Shown: one piece after another, positions 61,776 through 64,000 of the stretch
Layout: each line of letters starts with the position of its first letter
Position numbering within the stretch: the first letter of the stretch is position 1
NCBI GenBank assembly: GCA_963841855.1
Contig: CAWJEJ010000005.1
Location: 310,001 to 374,000, forward strand
Direction of reading: 5' to 3'
Length of the DNA: 64,000 nucleotides
Origin: CAXBBB01 sp963841855
GTDB taxonomy: Bacteria > Bacteroidota > Rhodothermia > Rhodothermales > BA12
Translations under genes and position numbers: made by a program
The notes under the pieces: generated by a model
Database searches by the model: none
What the model was told of the DNA's origin: nothing
Seen by the model: only the letters and a program-made list of their open reading frames with translations

Positions 61776-64000
61776 TTGGCCAACCACACGCCGCAAGAAG
61801 CGCGCATCGTCAAGCTTCTGCGCAACAACGCAGACCGCACCTACTCCGCCCGCGATCTGGGCCGCAAACTCGGCATCAAAGACAACCGCGCCTTCCGCCG
61901 CTTCATGGCGGACCTCCACATCTTGACCAAACGAGGCGAGGTCACGCAGACCGACCAGACGTTCGCCTACGCAGGTAGCACGCTCGCCGAGCCGCCCAAG
62001 CAGTCCGAGCCGAAGCGCGCATCTTCGCCTCAGACGGCCAAGACTGAGGCTTTGGCATCCGAGAGGCAAGAGGCGCCCGCCAAGCCCGAGGAGCAGCCCG
62101 ACGTGCAGGCCGAGTCTGAAAAGCCAGCTCCCAAATCTAAGAAATCGCGCCGTACGACGAAGATTGATCTGCGCAGCAAACCTTCGAAAGCAGACGCTTC
62201 GGACGAAACGACTGCCAAGCCATCTCGCTCAAAAAAAGCAGAACCCCCTAGCACCGACGAGGCACTCTCGTCCAGCAAGCGCAAGCCGCGCGCGTCTAAG
62301 TCGCTCGCCACCGAGCCAGCCGAACGGGCGCCCAAAGCAGAAACTCGGCCTAGCGAGCAGAAGCCGTCGCGCTCTTCGAAAGGCAATTCGGACGAACCCA
62401 GCTCGTCGAAGCGCTCCACCGACAACGTTAAGCCGAACAAGGCCTCGTCCGGCACGTCTAAGTCGAGCAATGGCGCGACGACTGGTAGGTTGACAGTCCA
62501 CCCCAATGGCTTCGGCTTCGTGGCCGTCGACGGGTGGGACGAGGACGGATTCGTGGGCGACCGCGATCTCAACGGCGCGTTCGACGGCGACACGGTCGCG
62601 ATCGAGAAGAAAAAGGGCAGCGACCGCAGAGGGCGCGATGCGTATCGCATTACCGATGTCGCCGAGCGGGGGCGCAGCACGTTCGTCGGCACGCTCACGA
62701 TCAAGGGCGGCAGCGCTACGGTCCAGCCAGACGATACGCGCGTGCCTTACAAGTTCGAAGTCGCCAAAGGTGACCTCAACGGCGCCGAATCCGGTCAGAA
62801 GGTCTCGATTGGTCTCAAACGCTTCACCAAGGGCATGAATACGCCCGAGGGCGTCGTGCAGAGCATTCTGGGCGACGCCGACGATCCCAAGGTTCGTGTC
62901 ATGGCGCTGGCGATGAGCCTGGGCGCGCGTGGCGACTTCTCGGATGAGGTCGAGGCCGAAGCTGCCGCAATTCCCGACCGCATTCCGCGCAACGTCGTCA
63001 AAGCGCGTCGTGACCTGCGCAAATATCGCATCTTTACGATCGACCCGGTCGACGCCAAAGACTTCGACGACGCGATCCACGTCACCGAACTGGACGGCGG
63101 CGATTTCGAGGTCGGCGTGCACATCGCCGACGTGTCGCACTATGTCCAGCCCGGAAGCGAGCTAGACAAAGAGGCGTACGAGCGTGGGACGAGTATCTAC
63201 CTCGTCGACCGCGTCATTCCGATGCTGCCCGAGCACCTATCGAACGGCGTCTGCTCCCTCGTGCCCAAGCGCGACCGGCTGGCCTACTCGTGCATTATGC
63301 GCGTCACGGCCGACGGCGAGGTCGGAAGCTGGGAGTTCGTCGAGACCGTCATCCACTCGCAGCAGCGCTTCTCATATGAAGACGCCCAAGCGGTTCTCGA
63401 CGGACAGGCCAAGCACCGCTACTCGGACGACTTGCACCGCGCCAATGATCTGGCGCACGTGCTCACCAAGAAGCGCATGGCCAGCGGGTCGGTCGACTTC
63501 AACCTGCCCGAAGTCAAAATCGTGCTCGATGAAGACGGCAAAGTCGACGGCGTGCGGCGCAAGGAGCGCATCGACACCAACCGGCTCGTCGAGGAGTTCA
63601 TGCTGCTCGCCAACCAGTGCGCCGCGCGCGAGGGCAGCAGCAAGCCGTTCATCTACCGCATCCACGACGTGCCCGACCCCGAGCGGATGCAGGGCCTGGC
63701 CGACTACGTCAAGGCGTTCGGCTTCAAGCTCCCGCTGACCGACGGCAACGTCGATTCGCAGGACCTGAACAAGCTGCTCGCCCAGGTCGAAGGCTCGCCC
63801 GAAGCGCCTGTCATCACGACAGTCGCCCTTCGAGCCATGTCCAAAGCCGTCTACGGTCCTGAGAAACTGGGTCACTACGGACTGGGCTTCGAGCACTACT
63901 CGCACTTCACCTCGCCTATCCGCCGCTACCCGGACATCATCGCCCACCGATTGCTCAAAAGCTACACGTCAGGCGGTAAGGCGGCTGACAAGGATGAGCT
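61776..64000 (+). CDS. rnr: Ribonuclease R, 3' part missing
   Basis: A 741-residue part of RNase R, running off the right edge. The TTG at 61776 opens an N-terminal winged helix (EARIVKLLRNNADRTYSARD). A long Lys/Ser/Pro-rich linker covers about residues 70-230, then an OB (CSD-like) region (GRLTVHPNGFGFVAVDG), and the catalytic RNB domain with TIDPVDAKDFDDAI (metal aspartates) and HIADVSHYV. It degrades structured RNA from the 3' end. The linker is much longer than in E. coli RNase R. The catalytic core and C-terminal S1 domain continue beyond the window. Confidence 0.93.
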   Translation, partial: MANHTPQEARIVKLLRNNADRTYSARDLGRKLGIKDNRAFRRFMADLHILTKRGEVTQTDQTFAYAGSTLAEPPKQSEPKRASSPQTAKTEALASERQEAPAKPEEQPDVQAESEKPAPKSKKSRRTTKIDLRSKPSKADASDETTAKPSRSKKAEPPSTDEALSSSKRKPRASKSLATEPAERAPKAETRPSEQKPSRSSKGNSDEPSSSKRSTDNVKPNKASSGTSKSSNGATTGRLTVHPNGFGFVAVDGWDEDGFVGDRDLNGAFDGDTVAIEKKKGSDRRGRDAYRITDVAERGRSTFVGTLTIKGGSATVQPDDTRVPYKFEVAKGDLNGAESGQKVSIGLKRFTKGMNTPEGVVQSILGDADDPKVRVMALAMSLGARGDFSDEVEAEAAAIPDRIPRNVVKARRDLRKYRIFTIDPVDAKDFDDAIHVTELDGGDFEVGVHIADVSHYVQPGSELDKEAYERGTSIYLVDRVIPMLPEHLSNGVCSLVPKRDRLAYSCIMRVTADGEVGSWEFVETVIHSQQRFSYEDAQAVLDGQAKHRYSDDLHRANDLAHVLTKKRMASGSVDFNLPEVKIVLDEDGKVDGVRRKERIDTNRLVEEFMLLANQCAAREGSSKPFIYRIHDVPDPERMQGLADYVKAFGFKLPLTDGNVDSQDLNKLLAQVEGSPEAPVITTVALRAMSKAVYGPEKLGHYGLGFEHYSHFTSPIRRYPDIIAHRLLKSYTSGGKAADKDE

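Noticed and set aside
61666..61926. Plus-strand frame at the start of the rnr region
   Set aside because: It is out of phase with the winged-helix coding frame of rnr and Ser/Thr/Pro-rich.
1..64000. CRISPR arrays, insertion sequences and prophage genes
   Set aside because: No regularly spaced repeats, no transposase or integrase motif, and no phage structural gene were seen on either strand.

Overview
The window is GC-rich chromosomal DNA packed with genes on both strands. It points to a member of the Bacteroidota/Rhodothermota group (a Rhodothermia-like organism is my best guess, not proven). The grounds are proteins with type IX secretion (T9SS)-style C-terminal sorting domains, two PorV/PorQ-like outer membrane proteins, a CarboxypepD_reg-type TonB-dependent receptor, a DUF4835-like protein, a choice-of-anchor V-like protein, and a general lack of Shine-Dalgarno sequences at otherwise clear starts. 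I see no transposase, integrase, CRISPR array or rRNA.

Layout. 1-1561: the end of a flavoprotein gene, a small membrane protein, DUF427 and free methionine-R-sulfoxide reductase. 1669-6628 (minus): phosphohexomutase, a haem-motif exported protein, and an operon with the ribosome silencing factor RsfS and a LytR_C protein. 6779-10070 (plus): tsaD, chorismate mutase, mltG and a coiled hypothetical protein. 10133-11786 (minus): paired membrane proteins and DUF2085. 11858-14131: groES and groEL under a CIRCE operator, split by a palindromic repeat. 14131-15668: an AT-richer islet with a glycine-zipper lipoprotein and a small membrane protein, bounded by two near-identical terminators. 15681-24960: penicillin acylase coupled to an orphan ParA, then Maf, a glutamine amidotransferase, a PAP2 phosphatase, a SPOR lipoprotein, deoC, a DUF4835 protein and a PorV-like barrel.

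25158-30468 holds a BlaI/BlaR-type pair in which the sensor carries extra TonB and carboxypeptidase-regulatory-like modules, then a helix-hairpin-helix outer membrane protein. tRNA-Ser(CGA) follows. 30882-36818 is a MoxR/DUF4350/DUF4129/SpoIIM operon with a divergent RDD gene; the usual DUF58 partner is missing. 36831-41993 carries an exonuclease-UvrC-like fusion, SixA, malate dehydrogenase, an FKBP lipoprotein and a lipoprotein-like methyltransferase.

42077-53467 is the largest exported-protein region: two T9SS-type proteins, then a tight four-gene operon (lipoprotein, TonB-dependent receptor, PorV-like protein, beta-propeller-like lipoprotein). This probably works as one cell-surface system. 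The window ends with an asparaginase-like hydrolase, an ECF-type sigma factor, pgk, a quinone reductase, an amidohydrolase, aroB and a 3'-truncated rnr starting at TTG.

At least five palindromic intergenic elements, most with GTCATC/GATGAC-like ends, are scattered through the window (8196, 12254, 30514, 38682, 60411). The most unusual targets are the AT-rich islet, the surface operon, the multi-module BlaR protein and the repeats.
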